From NCBI RefSeq assembly GCF_900455735.1, contig NZ_UAUI01000006.1:62001-126000 (forward strand): DNA of 64,000 nucleotides. Direction: 5' to 3'. The stretch comes from Rhodococcus wratislaviensis (GTDB taxonomy: Bacteria; Actinomycetota; Actinomycetes; Mycobacteriales; Mycobacteriaceae). Shown here one piece after another: positions 19,994 through 30,127 of the stretch. The stretch's first letter is position 1. Every line of letters begins with the position of its first letter. The notes beneath the pieces were generated by a model. The model was given only the letters and a program-made list of their open reading frames with translations. It did no database searches and had not been told where the DNA came from. Position numbers and translations under genes: made by a program.

Positions 19994-21118
19994 TCACAAT
20001 GCGGACAGTGCCCGCTCGAGATCGGCGACCAGGTCTTCGGTGTCCTCGATTCCACACGAGAGCCGGACGAACCCGTCGGGCACGGGGTCACCCCACCGGG
20101 CCCGGCGATCGGCGGTGGTGTGGATGCCGCCGAAGCTCGTCGCAGGTACGAGGAGTTCGCTTCCGGCCACGAGGCGGTGGAACTGTTCGGCGGAATCCAC
20201 CTCGAAGCTCACCAGCCCGCCGAATCGACGCATCTGACCGGCGGCGACGGCGTGTGCAGGATCACCGGGCAGACCCGGGTACCGGACGCGGTGGGCCGCG
20301 GGGTGCGACTGGAGCAGCGCCGCGAGGGCCAGGGCGTTGGCGCATTGACGCTCGAAGCGCAGACCGGCCGTCCCGAGACTCCGATGGGCGAGCCACGTCT
20401 CGAACGGCCCCAGCACCGTGCCCGACAGCGCCCTCTCGCGTTCCATTCCGGCCAGGAAGTCGGCGTCCGACGCGGCGATGTATCCCATGAGGAGATCGCT
20501 GTGACCGCTCAAAGTCTTTGTGCCGCTGGCGACTACCACGTCAGCACCGAGTTCGAGCGGCTGCTGGCCGAGTGGGGTGGCAGTCGTGTTGTCCACCACC
20601 AGAACGGCGCCCGCGTTCGCGCACTGCTCTGATACGGCGCGCAGATCCACCACGTCGAGGGAAGGGTTGGCCGGAGTCTCGGCCACCACCACCGTCGTCC
20701 CCTCGGCGGACGCCAGCAGTGCGGCGGCCGCCTCGCCGGCCATGTCGGCGGTCCTCAGTTCGTGCACGGTGATACCCATCGGCTCCAGACGCTCCCGCGC
20801 GTACGCACGCACCTGGTAGTAGCCATCGGACGGAACGACCACGGTGTCACCGGCGGTGAGCAGACTCCTCAGCACGACGGTGACCGCCGACATCCCGGAG
20901 CCGACGACGAGCGCGCCCGCGGCGCCCTCGAGCGTCGCCAGCGCCGATTCGAGGTCACGCCAGCCCGGATTGGAGGCGCGTGCGTAGGTGTCGGACTCGG
21001 TTCCCTCGTCGGCGCTCAGCTGATACGGCGCCGCGAAAACCGGCCCCCTCTGCATCGGCGAGCCGGGAATATTTTCTGCGGCAACGGCTTTGACGCAGCG
21101 GGTGGAATCACCACTCAC
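19994..21118 (-). CDS. Cystathionine gamma-lyase/synthase family PLP enzyme
   Basis: 374 aa. Type-I-fold Cys/Met metabolism enzyme: YARASNPGWRDLESALATLEG near residue 50 binds PLP phosphate, VVVDNTTATPLGQQPLELGAD is central, and SGTKTLSGHSD contains the Schiff-base Lys. Whether it makes or breaks cystathionine cannot be decided from sequence. I chose the GTG at 21118 with GGAGTGAG upstream, 4 bp after the gpsA stop. Longer frames upstream run into gpsA. The gene is an insertion between gpsA and ddl relative to M. tuberculosis. Confidence 0.85.
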   Translation of the reverse strand: MSGDSTRCVKAVAAENIPGSPMQRGPVFAAPYQLSADEGTESDTYARASNPGWRDLESALATLEGAAGALVVGSGMSAVTVVLRSLLTAGDTVVVPSDGYYQVRAYARERLEPMGITVHELRTADMAGEAAAALLASAEGTTVVVAETPANPSLDVVDLRAVSEQCANAGAVLVVDNTTATPLGQQPLELGADVVVASGTKTLSGHSDLLMGYIAASDADFLAGMERERALSGTVLGPFETWLAHRSLGTAGLRFERQCANALALAALLQSHPAAHRVRYPGLPGDPAHAVAAGQMRRFGGLVSFEVDSAEQFHRLVAGSELLVPATSFGGIHTTADRRARWGDPVPDGFVRLSCGIEDTEDLVADLERALSAL

Positions 21119-21122
21119 GAGC

Positions 21123-22121
21123 TCACTCCGGCTTCGTGCGGCGGCCGAGCAGCTGACCGATCGCGTCCTGCACCACGAGACCCTCGTGGCACACCCTGTG
21201 CACGGCATCGGTCAGCGGCATCTCGACGTCGTAACTGGCGGCGAGAGCCCGCACGGACGAGCACGATTTCACACCCTCGGCGACCTGACCATGAGTTGCC
21301 GCCTGGGCACTCTCGATCGAACCACCCTGGCCGAGGCGTTCACCGAACGACCGATTTCGTGACAGGGGCGACGTGCATGTCGCGACCAGATCGCCCACTC
21401 CCGCGAGACCCGCGAGGGTGGCAGGTTTCGCACCGAGCGCCACCCCCAGCCGGATGATCTCGGCCAGACCGCGAGTGATGATGCTCGCAATCGTGTTCTC
21501 TCCCAATCCGATTCCCGATGCCATACCGCAGGCGAGGGCGATGACGTTCTTGCAGGCGCCGCCGATCTCACACCCGATGACGTCCGAATTCGTGTACGGA
21601 CGGAAGTATCCGGTTGCCGAGGCCTTCTGCAGTTCCAGTGCCCGCGTCGAATCCGTGCACGCGACAACCGTCGCCGCCGGCTGACCGATAGCGATCTCCC
21701 GGGCCAGATTGGGCCCGGACAGGACGGCGACCCGGCCCGGGTCTGCGCCGGTGACCTGGATGATCACCTGACTCATCCGCATGAGGGTGCCGGTCTCGAT
21801 GCCCTTGGCGAGGCTCAGCAGGGTGGCGTTCTCGGGGATCATCGGAGTCCAGACCTGCAAATTGTCGCGCAGAGACTGCGACGGCACCGCCAGGACGACG
21901 ATGTCGGCGCCATCGAGTGCGGCCCGCGCGTCGTCCGTTGCGGTCAACGACGGAGGCAGGGCGATGCCCGGCAGGTAGTCCGCGTTCTCGTGACGCGACA
22001 CGATCGATTCGGCGACCTCAGCGCGTCGCGCCCACATGGTGACATCGGTCCCGGCATCGGCCAGGACCTTCGCAAATGCAGTCCCCCATGAACCCGCTCC
22101 CAGTACCGCAGCCTTGCTCAC
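21123..22121 (-). CDS. gpsA: NAD(P)H-dependent glycerol-3-phosphate dehydrogenase
   Basis: 332 aa. Reduces dihydroxyacetone phosphate to sn-glycerol-3-phosphate for phospholipid synthesis. The N-terminal dinucleotide fold is [31 protein letters not shown] and the catalytic-Lys region [17 protein letters not shown] are intact, as is [21 protein letters not shown] at 22121 has GAGGGGG 5 nt upstream and begins at the conserved fold; the in-frame extension upstream is not conserved. Forms a unit with the PLP enzyme downstream. Confidence 0.95.
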   Translation of the reverse strand: MSKAAVLGAGSWGTAFAKVLADAGTDVTMWARRAEVAESIVSRHENADYLPGIALPPSLTATDDARAALDGADIVVLAVPSQSLRDNLQVWTPMIPENATLLSLAKGIETGTLMRMSQVIIQVTGADPGRVAVLSGPNLAREIAIGQPAATVVACTDSTRALELQKASATGYFRPYTNSDVIGCEIGGACKNVIALACGMASGIGLGENTIASIITRGLAEIIRLGVALGAKPATLAGLAGVGDLVATCTSPLSRNRSFGERLGQGGSIESAQAATHGQVAEGVKSCSSVRALAASYDVEMPLTDAVHRVCHEGLVVQDAIGQLLGRRTKPE

Positions 22122-22270
22122 ACAGCCCCCTCGTCGTTCGTTACCCGATGCGTCGCCCACAGTATTGCCGATGCCGAGGTCGAGCGCCGCCCCGCTACCG
22201 AACTCGTTCGCTGCTCAGCCGCGACCGGGCGTCCGGAGCACCACCCCGCGCGGGCTGGCAAGATATCCGC

Positions 22271-22993
22271 ATGAGCACAGCGACCCGATCCGTGGCGCCG
22301 CGCGCGCACGTACTCGTCGCGGTCAAGGAACTCCACGCGGCCAAGACGCGGCTGTCCGGTGTCTTCGACACGGCCGACCGCACCGGACTGGTGCTGTCGA
22401 TGCTGCGCGACACCCTGGCCGTCGTCAGCGACGTCGCGACGGTCGTCGGTGTCACCGTGGTCACGCCGGACCCCGCGGTGGCGCGGCTCGCACGCAGTGT
22501 CGGCGCGGACGTCTACGCCGACCCCGCGCCCGTGTCCACCGACGAGCGGCCGGACGAGGGCGGCACCGAGCACAGTCTCAATGCGGCGCTGTCAGCGGCG
22601 GCCGAGCATGTCCGCCTCAACGAGCGCGGAGTCGACGTCGTCGCACTGCAGGCCGACCTTCCGTCTCTGCGCGGAGGCGAATTCGGTGAAGCACTCGCCG
22701 CGGCGAGAACCGGCGGCAGGTCTGTGGTCGTCGATCATCACGGCACCGGCACCGCCGCCCTGTTCTCCTGCGACCCGGACATTCCGCTCGATCCCCGCTT
22801 CGGACCAGGATCGGCGAAGCGGCACCTCGAATCCGGGGCACGTCCCCTCGACGGGCACTGGCCGGGTCTGCGAACCGACGTCGACACCGCCGACGATCTC
22901 GATGCCGCGCAGGCTCTCGGCGTCGGACCTGCGACGCGTGCCGCACTCGACGCTCTCGAACACACCGCCCCCTCGCGCTGCGGAAACGAGTAG
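22271..22993 (+). CDS. fbiD: Phosphoenolpyruvate guanylyltransferase (FbiD/CofC)
   Basis: 240 aa nucleotidyltransferase of coenzyme F420 synthesis; in actinobacteria it activates phosphoenolpyruvate with GTP for dehydro-F420-0. Visible blocks: [15 protein letters not shown] at the N-terminus, [11 protein letters not shown], and ALQADLPSL with the metal-binding Asp. Located between gpsA and ppk as in mycobacteria. The ATG has no strong ribosome site. A PPOX protein of the F420 type is encoded at 30128. Confidence 0.88.
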   Translation: MSTATRSVAPRAHVLVAVKELHAAKTRLSGVFDTADRTGLVLSMLRDTLAVVSDVATVVGVTVVTPDPAVARLARSVGADVYADPAPVSTDERPDEGGTEHSLNAALSAAAEHVRLNERGVDVVALQADLPSLRGGEFGEALAAARTGGRSVVVDHHGTGTAALFSCDPDIPLDPRFGPGSAKRHLESGARPLDGHWPGLRTDVDTADDLDAAQALGVGPATRAALDALEHTAPSRCGNE

Positions 22994-23025
22994 GCCGCGC
23001 AGGCCGTGTGAATTTGCCCCATCGA

Positions 23026-23055
23026 TTGTCCGCGGCCGAATTCTCGAGGGATGAT
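23026..23055 (+). promoter_or_regulatory. Putative ppk promoter
   Basis: TTGTCC (23026-23031) and GATGAT (23050-23055) are 18 bp apart. The -10 ends 6 nt before the GTG at 23062, so this could be another leaderless start. Confidence 0.35.
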
Positions 23056-23061
23056 CGTGGG

Positions 23062-25266
23062 GTGAGTAACCGAGAAGCGCTCGACCAGCAGACCGACGTC
23101 GACGGAAAGAACGGAACCCGCGACAGCATCGTCACGGCCAATCCCACGAACGTTCCGATGGCGCCACCCGCTGCGACGAGTGCCCTCACGAGCGCGCTGA
23201 CCGACGGGCTCCCCGAAGATCGTTACCTGAACCGCGAACTCAGTTGGCTCGATTTCAATGCCCGGGTTCTCGCCCTCGCCGAGGACACGTCGCTGCCGTT
23301 GCTCGAGCGCGCCAAGTTCCTCGCCATCTTCGCGTCCAATCTGGACGAGTTCTTCATGGTCCGCGTCGCCGGACTCAAGCGCCGCGACGAGACCGGCCTG
23401 TCCGTGCGGTCCGCCGACGGCCTCTCCCCCCGCGAACAGCTCTCCCTGATCGCGACCCGGACCCAGGAGATCTCGGAGAAGGCCGCGCGGGTGTTCCTCG
23501 ACTCCGTTCGTCCTGCGCTTGCCGCCGAAGGGATCTCCATCATCGGATGGGACGATCTCACCGACGACGACCGCGAGCGCCTGTCGGTGCATTTCCAGGA
23601 CCAGATCTTCCCGGTGCTCACTCCGCTGGCCGTCGACCACGCCCACCCCTTCCCGTACATCAGCGGCCTGAGTCTCAACCTCGCGGTGACGGTGAAGGAT
23701 GCGGTCACGGGTGGCGAACACTTTGCGAGGGTCAAGGTTCCGGACAACGTGGGCCGGTTCGTCCGCGTCCGCCGCGACGAGACACCCTCCTCCATCGACG
23801 CGTTCCTGCCCCTCGAAGATCTGATCTCCGCTCACCTCGACATGCTGTTCCCGGGCATGGAGATCGTGGAGCACCATGCATTCCGCATCACGCGTAACGC
23901 CGATTTCGAGGTCGAGGAAGACCGCGACGAAGATCTTCTGCAGGCGCTCGAGCGTGAGTTGGCGCGCCGCCGGTTCGGTTCCCCGGTGCGGCTCGAGGTC
24001 GCGGACGACATGACCGAGCACATGCTCGAACTCCTCCTGCGCGAACTCGACGTCGATCCCGGCGACGTCATCCAGGTGCCCGGATTGCTGGACCTGTCGT
24101 GCCTCTGGCAGGTGTACGCGGTCGACCGGCCCGCCCTCAAGGACGCACCGTTCGTCCCGGCAACGCATCCGGCATTCGGCGAGAGGGAAACACCCAAGAG
24201 CGTCTTCTCGACCCTCCGCGACGGCGACGTCCTGGTCCACCACCCGTACGACTCGTTCTCCACGAGCGTCCAGCGCTTCATCGAACAGGCTGCGGCCGAC
24301 CCCCAGGTTCTGGCGATCAAGCAGACCCTTTACCGCACTTCGGGCGACTCCCCCATCGTCGACGCGTTGATCACCGCCGCCGAGGCGGGCAAACAGGTTG
24401 TGGCACTGGTCGAGATCAAGGCGCGATTCGACGAGCAGGCGAACATCAAGTGGGCCCGCAAGCTCGAACACGCGGGTGTGCACGTGGTGTACGGACTGGT
24501 CGGGCTCAAGACCCACTGCAAGACGTGCCTCGTCGTCCGTCGCGAAGGGTCCACCATCCGGCGTTACTGCCACATCGGTACCGGCAACTACAACCCGAAG
24601 ACCGCCCGGCTGTACGAAGACATCGGTCTGCTCACCGCCGCCCCGGAGATCGGCGCAGACCTCACCGACCTGTTCAATTCCCTCACCGGCTACTCGCGGA
24701 AGACGCAGTACCGCAACCTCCTCGTCGCGCCGTACGGTGTGCGCCGGGGAATCATCGAGCGGATCGACGGTGAGATCGCGCACAAACTGCGGGGCGAGGA
24801 CGCCGGAATCCTGCTGAAGGCCAACGCCTTGGTCGACGAACAGGTGATCGACTCGCTCTACCGTGCATCCCGGGCCGGTGTGCCCGTCGAGATCGTGGTG
24901 CGCGGCATCTGCGCCCTCAAACCCGGAGTTCCCGGCCTGAGTGAGAACATCCACGTCCGGTCGATTCTCGGACGCTTCCTCGAACATTCCCGAGTCTTCC
25001 ATTTTCGCGGCGCCGACGAATTCTGGATCGGCAGCGCAGACATGATGCACCGCAACCTCGACCGACGCGTCGAAGTCATGGCGCAGGTGAAAGATCCTCG
25101 ACTCACCGCCCAGATAGCCGAGATAGCCGATTCCGCGCTCGATCCCCGCACGCGGTGCTGGGTGCTCGGGTCCGACGGCCGGTGGGTTCCGTCACCCGCC
25201 CACGGCGAGGAGGTTCGCGACCACCAGGAAGCCATGATGCGCAAACGAATGGGCACCGGATCCTGA
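23062..25266 (+). CDS. ppk: Polyphosphate kinase
   Basis: 734 aa PPK1. Reversibly polymerises the gamma-phosphate of ATP into polyphosphate. N-terminal domain begins at [17 protein letters not shown]; the catalytic phospholipase-D-like half contains [14 protein letters not shown] and [14 protein letters not shown], in which His504 is the expected phospho-His. GTG at 23062 is preferred over the in-frame GTG at 23008 because of the promoter spacing and family length. Followed 34 bp later by mutT1. Confidence 0.96.
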   Translation: MSNREALDQQTDVDGKNGTRDSIVTANPTNVPMAPPAATSALTSALTDGLPEDRYLNRELSWLDFNARVLALAEDTSLPLLERAKFLAIFASNLDEFFMVRVAGLKRRDETGLSVRSADGLSPREQLSLIATRTQEISEKAARVFLDSVRPALAAEGISIIGWDDLTDDDRERLSVHFQDQIFPVLTPLAVDHAHPFPYISGLSLNLAVTVKDAVTGGEHFARVKVPDNVGRFVRVRRDETPSSIDAFLPLEDLISAHLDMLFPGMEIVEHHAFRITRNADFEVEEDRDEDLLQALERELARRRFGSPVRLEVADDMTEHMLELLLRELDVDPGDVIQVPGLLDLSCLWQVYAVDRPALKDAPFVPATHPAFGERETPKSVFSTLRDGDVLVHHPYDSFSTSVQRFIEQAAADPQVLAIKQTLYRTSGDSPIVDALITAAEAGKQVVALVEIKARFDEQANIKWARKLEHAGVHVVYGLVGLKTHCKTCLVVRREGSTIRRYCHIGTGNYNPKTARLYEDIGLLTAAPEIGADLTDLFNSLTGYSRKTQYRNLLVAPYGVRRGIIERIDGEIAHKLRGEDAGILLKANALVDEQVIDSLYRASRAGVPVEIVVRGICALKPGVPGLSENIHVRSILGRFLEHSRVFHFRGADEFWIGSADMMHRNLDRRVEVMAQVKDPRLTAQIAEIADSALDPRTRCWVLGSDGRWVPSPAHGEEVRDHQEAMMRKRMGTGS

Positions 25267-25300
25267 TCGCGGCGAGTCCGCGGCAGAAGGAAGGAATTCG

Positions 25301-26236
25301 GTGAGCAGTTCACCCGGCAAACCGGTCAAAGCCAATATCTTCGCTGCGGGGGCAGTGCTGTGGCGAAAATCTCCCGACAATCCCGACGAGATCGAGATCG
25401 CGCTCATTCACCGGCCCAAATACGAGGACTGGTCATTCCCCAAGGGAAAGCTCGACCCCGGCGAGACCGCCGTCGTGGCCGCACTGCGTGAGGTGGAAGA
25501 AGAGACGGGTATCCGCGGGCGCCTCGGCCGGCATCTCGGTGCGTTGACATATCCGATTCCGGGCCACCGCCGATTGAAACGAGTCGAATACTGGGCGGCG
25601 GAAGCCCGCGCCGGTGAATTCGTTCCCAACAGCGAAGTGGACGAGATGCGGTGGCTTCCCGTATCCGAGGTGGCCGACCAGCTGTCGTATCCCATGGATC
25701 GCAAGATGCTCCGTCGATTCACGGCTCAGCCACCCGACACCGCAACCGTGCTCCTGGTCCGGCATGCCAAGGCTGGAAGCCGGAAACGGTACAAGGGCGA
25801 CGACACCACCCGGCCCTTGGATACGAACGGCCTACTCCAGGCCGAAGCGCTCGTCACGCAGCTCGAGGCATTCGGGGCCACCGACATCACGTCGGCCGAC
25901 CGGACGCGGTGCACTCAGACGGTCGAGCCGCTGGCACGCACGTTGGACACGACCGTCCGGTTGGATCCGCTGCTGTCCGAGGAGAGTTACACCGCCGACC
26001 CGGTGGCCACCCGCACGCTGGTCCGCAAGATCGCCTCTCTCGGCGGAGTTCAGGTGATCTGCAGTCAGGGTGGTGTCATTCCCGATCTGCTCGACTGGTG
26101 GGCGGAGATCGACGGCATCGCACTTCCCCCGGCTCGGAACAGAAAGGCGAGCACCTGGGTGCTCTCGCTGTCCGGTGGCAAACTCATCGCCGCCGACCAC
26201 ATCGACAGTCCACTGCCTCCCACTCGGAAGGACTGA
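25301..26236 (+). CDS. mutT1: MutT1-type Nudix hydrolase with C-terminal histidine phosphatase domain
   Basis: 311 aa two-domain protein. Residues 10-140 hold the Nudix box (GKLDPGETAVVAALREVEEETG), which hydrolyses oxidised nucleotides such as 8-oxo-dGTP or diadenosine polyphosphates. Residues about 150-300 are a histidine phosphatase domain with LVRHAKAG and SADRTRCTQTVEPLA. This fusion is the mycobacterial MutT1 arrangement, next to ppk in both genera. GTG start with AAGGAA upstream. Ends before the convergent hupB terminator. Confidence 0.92.
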   Translation: MSSSPGKPVKANIFAAGAVLWRKSPDNPDEIEIALIHRPKYEDWSFPKGKLDPGETAVVAALREVEEETGIRGRLGRHLGALTYPIPGHRRLKRVEYWAAEARAGEFVPNSEVDEMRWLPVSEVADQLSYPMDRKMLRRFTAQPPDTATVLLVRHAKAGSRKRYKGDDTTRPLDTNGLLQAEALVTQLEAFGATDITSADRTRCTQTVEPLARTLDTTVRLDPLLSEESYTADPVATRTLVRKIASLGGVQVICSQGGVIPDLLDWWAEIDGIALPPARNRKASTWVLSLSGGKLIAADHIDSPLPPTRKD

Positions 26237-26269
26237 GCACCGGCCGGAGTTCACCGGGAGGCCAGGAAA

Positions 26270-26312
26270 ACACAGACAGGCGCCAACCCCCAGGGTCGGC
26301 GCCTGTCTGTGT
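26270..26312 (-). terminator. Terminator between mutT1 and hupB
   Basis: A perfect 15-bp stem encloses a second 4-bp stem (ACCC/GGGT). On the minus strand it is followed by TTTTCC, so it primarily terminates hupB. It can also block read-through from mutT1. Confidence 0.85.
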
Positions 26313-26336
26313 TCGGGCAGTCCTGTGTGCGCTGTA

Positions 26337-27032
26337 TTACTTGGCGCGCTTCGCGGGAGCCTTCTTTGCTGCGGTCTTCTTGGCTGCAGTCTTGGCCGGA
26401 GCCTTCTTGGCTGCAGTCTTCTTCGCGGCCGTGGTCTTGGCCGGGGCCACCTTCTTCGCCACGGTCTTCTTCGCGGCCGTGGTCTTGGCCGGAGCCTTCT
26501 TGGCCACGGTCTTCTTCGCGGCCGTGGTCTTGGCCGGAGCCACCTTCTTCGCCACGGTCTTCTTCGCGGCCGTGGTCTTGGCCGGAGCCTTCTTGGCTGC
26601 AGTCTTCTTCGCGGCCGTGGTCTTGGCCGGAGCTGCCTTCTTGGCTGCGGTCTTCTTTGCAGCCGTCTTCTTTGCAGCGGCCTTCTTGGCGGCAGCCTTG
26701 GTGGCGGGCGCCGCTGCGCCGCGCTTGACTGCCGGACCGGTGGCCGGAAGCTTCTGGCCGCCAGCGATAACCGCCTTGAACTGAGCGCCCGGACGGAACG
26801 CCGGCACCGACGTCGGCTTGACCTTGACGGTCTCGCCCGTGCGCGGGTTCCGTGCGACACGTGCCGCGCGACGACGCTGCTCGAAGACACCGAAACCGGT
26901 GATGGTCACGCTGTCGCCGCGGTGCACTGCCCGGACGATCGTGTCCACGACATGCTCGACAGCTTCCGTTGCCGTGCGCCTGTCCGTGCCCAGTTTCTCG
27001 GTCAGAACATCGATGAGCTCTGCCTTATTCAT
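26337..27032 (-). CDS. hupB: DNA-binding protein HU with histone-like Lys/Ala tail
   Basis: 231 aa. Residues 1-90 are a standard HU fold ([15 protein letters not shown] ... [24 protein letters not shown]). Residues 105-231 are a histone H1-like basic tail of [14 protein letters not shown] units. HU compacts the nucleoid and, in mycobacteria, affects iron homeostasis and dormancy. GGAGGA lies 7 nt upstream of the ATG. A TACCGT box about 60 bp further upstream may be its -10. The tail is encoded by tandem DNA repeats described separately. Confidence 0.97.
   Translation of the reverse strand: MNKAELIDVLTEKLGTDRRTATEAVEHVVDTIVRAVHRGDSVTITGFGVFEQRRRAARVARNPRTGETVKVKPTSVPAFRPGAQFKAVIAGGQKLPATGPAVKRGAAAPATKAAAKKAAAKKTAAKKTAAKKAAPAKTTAAKKTAAKKAPAKTTAAKKTVAKKVAPAKTTAAKKTVAKKAPAKTTAAKKTVAKKVAPAKTTAAKKTAAKKAPAKTAAKKTAAKKAPAKRAK
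26346..26630 (-). repeat. In-frame tandem repeats in the hupB tail
   Basis: PAK units begin at residues 135, 150, 166, 181, 197, 212 and 226, giving steps of 15, 16, 15, 16, 15 and 14 residues. At DNA level the phrase gtggtcttgg recurs at 26431, 26479, 26524, 26572 and 26617, i.e. alternating 48 and 45 bp, a 93-bp higher-order period. All repeats keep the reading frame. Confidence 0.9.
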
Positions 27033-27190
27033 TGAAATTCCTCCGCGAACTAATGGTCCATCATCGGACCGACTACGAACTACGGTAAACCTGAATACCG
27101 CAGGAGTCTATGTGCCACGCCAATTCTCATACAACGCGGCACCATTCTCAGGAACTTATTATCTGGGAGACAGGGCTCCGATTCCAACTT

Positions 27191-27799
27191 TCAGTCGGCC
27201 GGAGTGGGCTCCGGAAGAGTGGCAGGTTTCCAAGAAGGCCTTGACTTTTCGAACTCGGAAATGGCTTCTACCTGCCGTAATGTCAATCCGATGTCGTCCA
27301 GACCCTCGATCAGACGCCACCGCGTGTAGTCATCAATCGCAAAGGGCACCACGGTGGTTCCGGCCGTCACAGTCTTGTTCTCGAGGTCGACAATCAATTC
27401 GAGACCGGGTTGCTCGTCGAGCAACTTCCAGAGCAGTTCGACGTCCGACTGGGCCACCTGAGCGGCCAGCAGACCGGCCTTGCCGGCGTTGCCCCGGAAG
27501 ATGTCCGCGAAGCGAGATGCGATCACGACCCGAAATCCGAAGTCGGATAGCGCCCACACGGCGTGCTCCCGGGAGGAGCCCGTGCCGAAGTCGGGCCCGG
27601 CCACCAGAACGCTGCCCTTGTCGTACGGGGCGACGTTCAGAACGAAGTCCGGATCGTTCCGCCACGCGGCGAACAGACCGTCCTCGAAACCGGTGCGGGT
27701 CACTCGTTTCAGGTAGACCGCCGGAATGATCTGGTCCGTGTCCACGTTGGATCGCCGCAGCGGAACGCCGATACCTTTGTGTGTGCTAAAGGATTCCAT
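27191..27799 (-). CDS. leuD: 3-isopropylmalate dehydratase small subunit
   Basis: 202 aa. Swivel domain of isopropylmalate isomerase (leucine synthesis, step two). [18 protein letters not shown] and [18 protein letters not shown] are the family signatures. AGGAG lies upstream of the ATG; leuC ends 27 bp before, so leuCD is an operon. The 158 bp between leuD and hupB contain the hupB promoter and a short GGTCC/GGACC inverted repeat. Confidence 0.97.
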   Translation of the reverse strand: MESFSTHKGIGVPLRRSNVDTDQIIPAVYLKRVTRTGFEDGLFAAWRNDPDFVLNVAPYDKGSVLVAGPDFGTGSSREHAVWALSDFGFRVVIASRFADIFRGNAGKAGLLAAQVAQSDVELLWKLLDEQPGLELIVDLENKTVTAGTTVVPFAIDDYTRWRLIEGLDDIGLTLRQVEAISEFEKSRPSWKPATLPEPTPAD

Positions 27800-27826
27800 C
27801 GAAAAATCTCCTAAATTCCTTGGGTC

Positions 27827-29239
27827 CTAGGCCAGATCTGTCGGCGCGGACAGTGTTCCCCGGACCGCGGTCGCGGCGGCGACCAGCGGCGAAACCAGGT
27901 GAGTCCGGCCGCCCTTGCCTTGACGGCCTTCGAAATTGCGGTTGGACGTGGAGGCCGAACGCTCGCCGGGCGCGAGCTGATCCGGGTTCATTCCGAGGCA
28001 CATCGAGCACCCCGCCTGCCGCCATTCGGCGCCCGCGGCGGTGAAGATCTCGCCGAGACCCTCCTTTTCGGCCTGCGCGCGAACGCGCATCGAGCCCGGC
28101 ACGATCAGCATCCGGACTCCGTCTGCGACGTGGCGGCCGCGCAGCACGTCGGCCACGGCCCGCAGATCCTCGATACGGCCGTTGGTGCACGAACCCACGA
28201 AAACTGTGTCGATCGCCACCTCACGCAACGGAGTTCCGGCTTCGAGACCCATGTAGGTCAACGCCTTCTCCGCGGCGTGACGCTCGCTCTCGTCCACGAT
28301 CTCGGCCGGATTCGGCACGGCGTCACCGAGCGGCAGGCCCTGCCCCGGGTTGGTGCCCCAGGTCACGAACGGCGTCAGGGCGCTCGCGTCGATGTGGACC
28401 TCGTTGTCGAAAACCGCACCCTCGTCGGTCTTCAACTGCTCCCAGGCCTCCACCGCGGCGTCCCAGTCGGGGCCCTTCGGCGCGTGGGGACGGCCCTTGA
28501 TGAATTCGTAGGTGATCTCGTCGGGGGCGATCATGCCTGCCCGTGCACCCGCCTCGATGGACATGTTGCAGATGGTCATCCGCGCTTCCATCGACATCTT
28601 GCGGATCGCCTCGCCGCGGTACTCCAGGACGTAACCCTGGCCTCCGCCCGTTCCGATCTTCGCGATGACGGCCAAAATGAGATCTTTACTCGTCACGCCT
28701 TCGGGTAATTCGCCGTCGACGGTGATCGCCATCGTCCGGAAGGGACGCAACGACAACGTCTGCGTCGCCATGACGTGTTCGACCTCACTGGTGCCGATAC
28801 CCATCGCGAGCGCGCCGAAGGCGCCGTGGGTGGACGTGTGACTGTCGCCGCACACCACGGTCATGCCGGGCTGAGTGAGACCCAGCTGGGGGCCGACGAC
28901 GTGGACGATGCCCTGGTCGATGTTTCCCATCGGGTGCAGCCGGACACCGAATTCCTCACAGTTGCGCCGTAGCGTGTCCACCTGAGTCTTGGAGACGGGG
29001 TCGGCGATCGGCTTGTCGATGTCGACGGTGGGGACGTTGTGGTCCTCGGTGGCGATCGTCAGGTCGGGACGGCGCAGCGGGCGCCCCGCCAGCCGAAGTC
29101 CGTCGAATGCCTGCGGACTCGTCACTTCGTGAACGAGATGCAGATCGATGTAGATGAGGTCGGGGTTGTCTCCCTCACCCCGGACCACGACGTGGTCGTC
29201 CCACACCTTCTCTGCCAGGGTGCGTGCTTTCTCCGCCAT
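27827..29239 (-). CDS. leuC: 3-isopropylmalate dehydratase large subunit
   Basis: 470 aa aconitase-type subunit that carries the [4Fe-4S] cluster. Cluster cysteines lie in [14 protein letters not shown] and [33 protein letters not shown] and [14 protein letters not shown] are further signatures. ATG at 29239 is preceded by GGTGGAGAAG. The frame is open to 29329, but that extension has no family similarity. Transcribed divergently from an IclR regulator 147 bp away. Confidence 0.96.
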   Translation of the reverse strand: MAEKARTLAEKVWDDHVVVRGEGDNPDLIYIDLHLVHEVTSPQAFDGLRLAGRPLRRPDLTIATEDHNVPTVDIDKPIADPVSKTQVDTLRRNCEEFGVRLHPMGNIDQGIVHVVGPQLGLTQPGMTVVCGDSHTSTHGAFGALAMGIGTSEVEHVMATQTLSLRPFRTMAITVDGELPEGVTSKDLILAVIAKIGTGGGQGYVLEYRGEAIRKMSMEARMTICNMSIEAGARAGMIAPDEITYEFIKGRPHAPKGPDWDAAVEAWEQLKTDEGAVFDNEVHIDASALTPFVTWGTNPGQGLPLGDAVPNPAEIVDESERHAAEKALTYMGLEAGTPLREVAIDTVFVGSCTNGRIEDLRAVADVLRGRHVADGVRMLIVPGSMRVRAQAEKEGLGEIFTAAGAEWRQAGCSMCLGMNPDQLAPGERSASTSNRNFEGRQGKGGRTHLVSPLVAAATAVRGTLSAPTDLA

Positions 29240-29329
29240 CTTCTCCACCTCTGTGTGTCCTCTCGCACCGCGGGCGTCGGGCCGGTCCGCCGTGCGCTTG
29301 ATGTCGTTACCCTCTTCCCGGACACGCAC

Positions 29330-29357
29330 TCGACGTGAGACGAAGGTGCGCTATGAT
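29330..29357 (+). promoter_or_regulatory. Putative promoter of the iclR-type regulator gene
   Basis: TCGACG (29330-29335) and TATGAT (29352-29357) are 16 bp apart. The -10 overlaps a CATAC...CATAG element on the other strand (29351-29367), which could be the operator for autoregulation and leuCD control. Confidence 0.4.
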
Positions 29358-29386
29358 CCCAGTATGCGAGAAAGTGGTATCGACCT

Positions 29387-30088
29387 ATGAGACAGCATAG
29401 CGGCATCGGAGTCCTTGACAAAGCGGTGGGCGTGCTGCATGCCGTGGCCGAGAAGCCCTGCAGCCTCACTGAACTGTGCTCGCGCACCGGACTCCCCCGC
29501 GCCACCGCCCACCGGCTGGCCGTCGGGCTCGAGGTCCACCGCCTCCTGACCCGCGACTCCGAGGGGCTGTGGTGCCCCGGTCCCGGCCTCGCCGAACTCG
29601 CTGCAACGGCTAACGATCCGCTCGTCTCGGCGGCCGCGCTCGTCCTCCCGCGGCTGCGCGAGATCACCGGCGAGAGCGTGCAGCTGTACCGCCGGGAAGG
29701 CACGCAGCGCATCTGTGTGGCGGCGATGGAGCCGCCCACGGGCCTGCGCGACACCGTTCTCGTCGGGGCACGACTGCCGATGAGCGCCGGCTCGGGCGCC
29801 AAGGTCCTTCTCGCCTGGGCCGACCCGCAGACCCAGCGCGCAGTTCTGCCCGACGCGGCGTTCGGCGAACGTGTGCTGCTCGAGGTCCGCCGACGCGGCT
29901 GGGCACAGAGCGCCGCCGAGCGGGAACCCGGTGTCGCCAGCGTCGCCGCTCCCGTGCGGGATTCCGGCGGCGCTGTCATCGCAGCGATTTCGGTGTCCGG
30001 ACCCATCGACAGAATGGGCAGGCGCCCCGGTGCCCGGTGGGCGGCCGACCTTCTCGCCGCCGCGGAGGCGTTGCACAAGAGACTCTGA
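29387..30088 (+). CDS. IclR-family regulator of leucine biosynthesis (LtbR/NdgR-like)
   Basis: 233 aa. N-terminal winged helix (SLTELCSRTGLPRATAHRLAVGLEVHRLL) and C-terminal IclR effector domain (ESVQLYRREGTQRICVAAMEPPTGLRD...). Its divergent position at leuCD matches LtbR of corynebacteria and NdgR of Streptomyces, which control leucine genes and other amino-acid pathways. The assignment is from family plus context. Predicted cytoplasmic dimer or tetramer. Confidence 0.85.
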   Translation: MRQHSGIGVLDKAVGVLHAVAEKPCSLTELCSRTGLPRATAHRLAVGLEVHRLLTRDSEGLWCPGPGLAELAATANDPLVSAAALVLPRLREITGESVQLYRREGTQRICVAAMEPPTGLRDTVLVGARLPMSAGSGAKVLLAWADPQTQRAVLPDAAFGERVLLEVRRRGWAQSAAEREPGVASVAAPVRDSGGAVIAAISVSGPIDRMGRRPGARWAADLLAAAEALHKRL

Positions 30089-30127
30089 CCATTCACGACC
30101 GACGTTCACCGCGAACAGGAGAAGCCG

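Noticed and set aside
22738..25050. A 770-codon open frame on the minus strand
   Set aside because: It is antisense to ppk, with Asp/Gly/Val-rich low-complexity composition.
26346..26630. Possible CRISPR array or satellite
   Set aside because: The periodic repeats stay in frame within hupB, lack unique spacers and encode the basic tail.
25832..26890. An Arg/Pro-rich minus-strand frame over mutT1 and hupB
   Set aside because: It is the hupB repeat tail read in another frame; the repeated RRRPWRR units mirror the PAK codons.
27827..29329. Longer leuC starting at 29329
   Set aside because: The extra 30 residues are Arg-rich, non-conserved and would cover most of the divergent promoter region; ATG at 29239 has a ribosome site.
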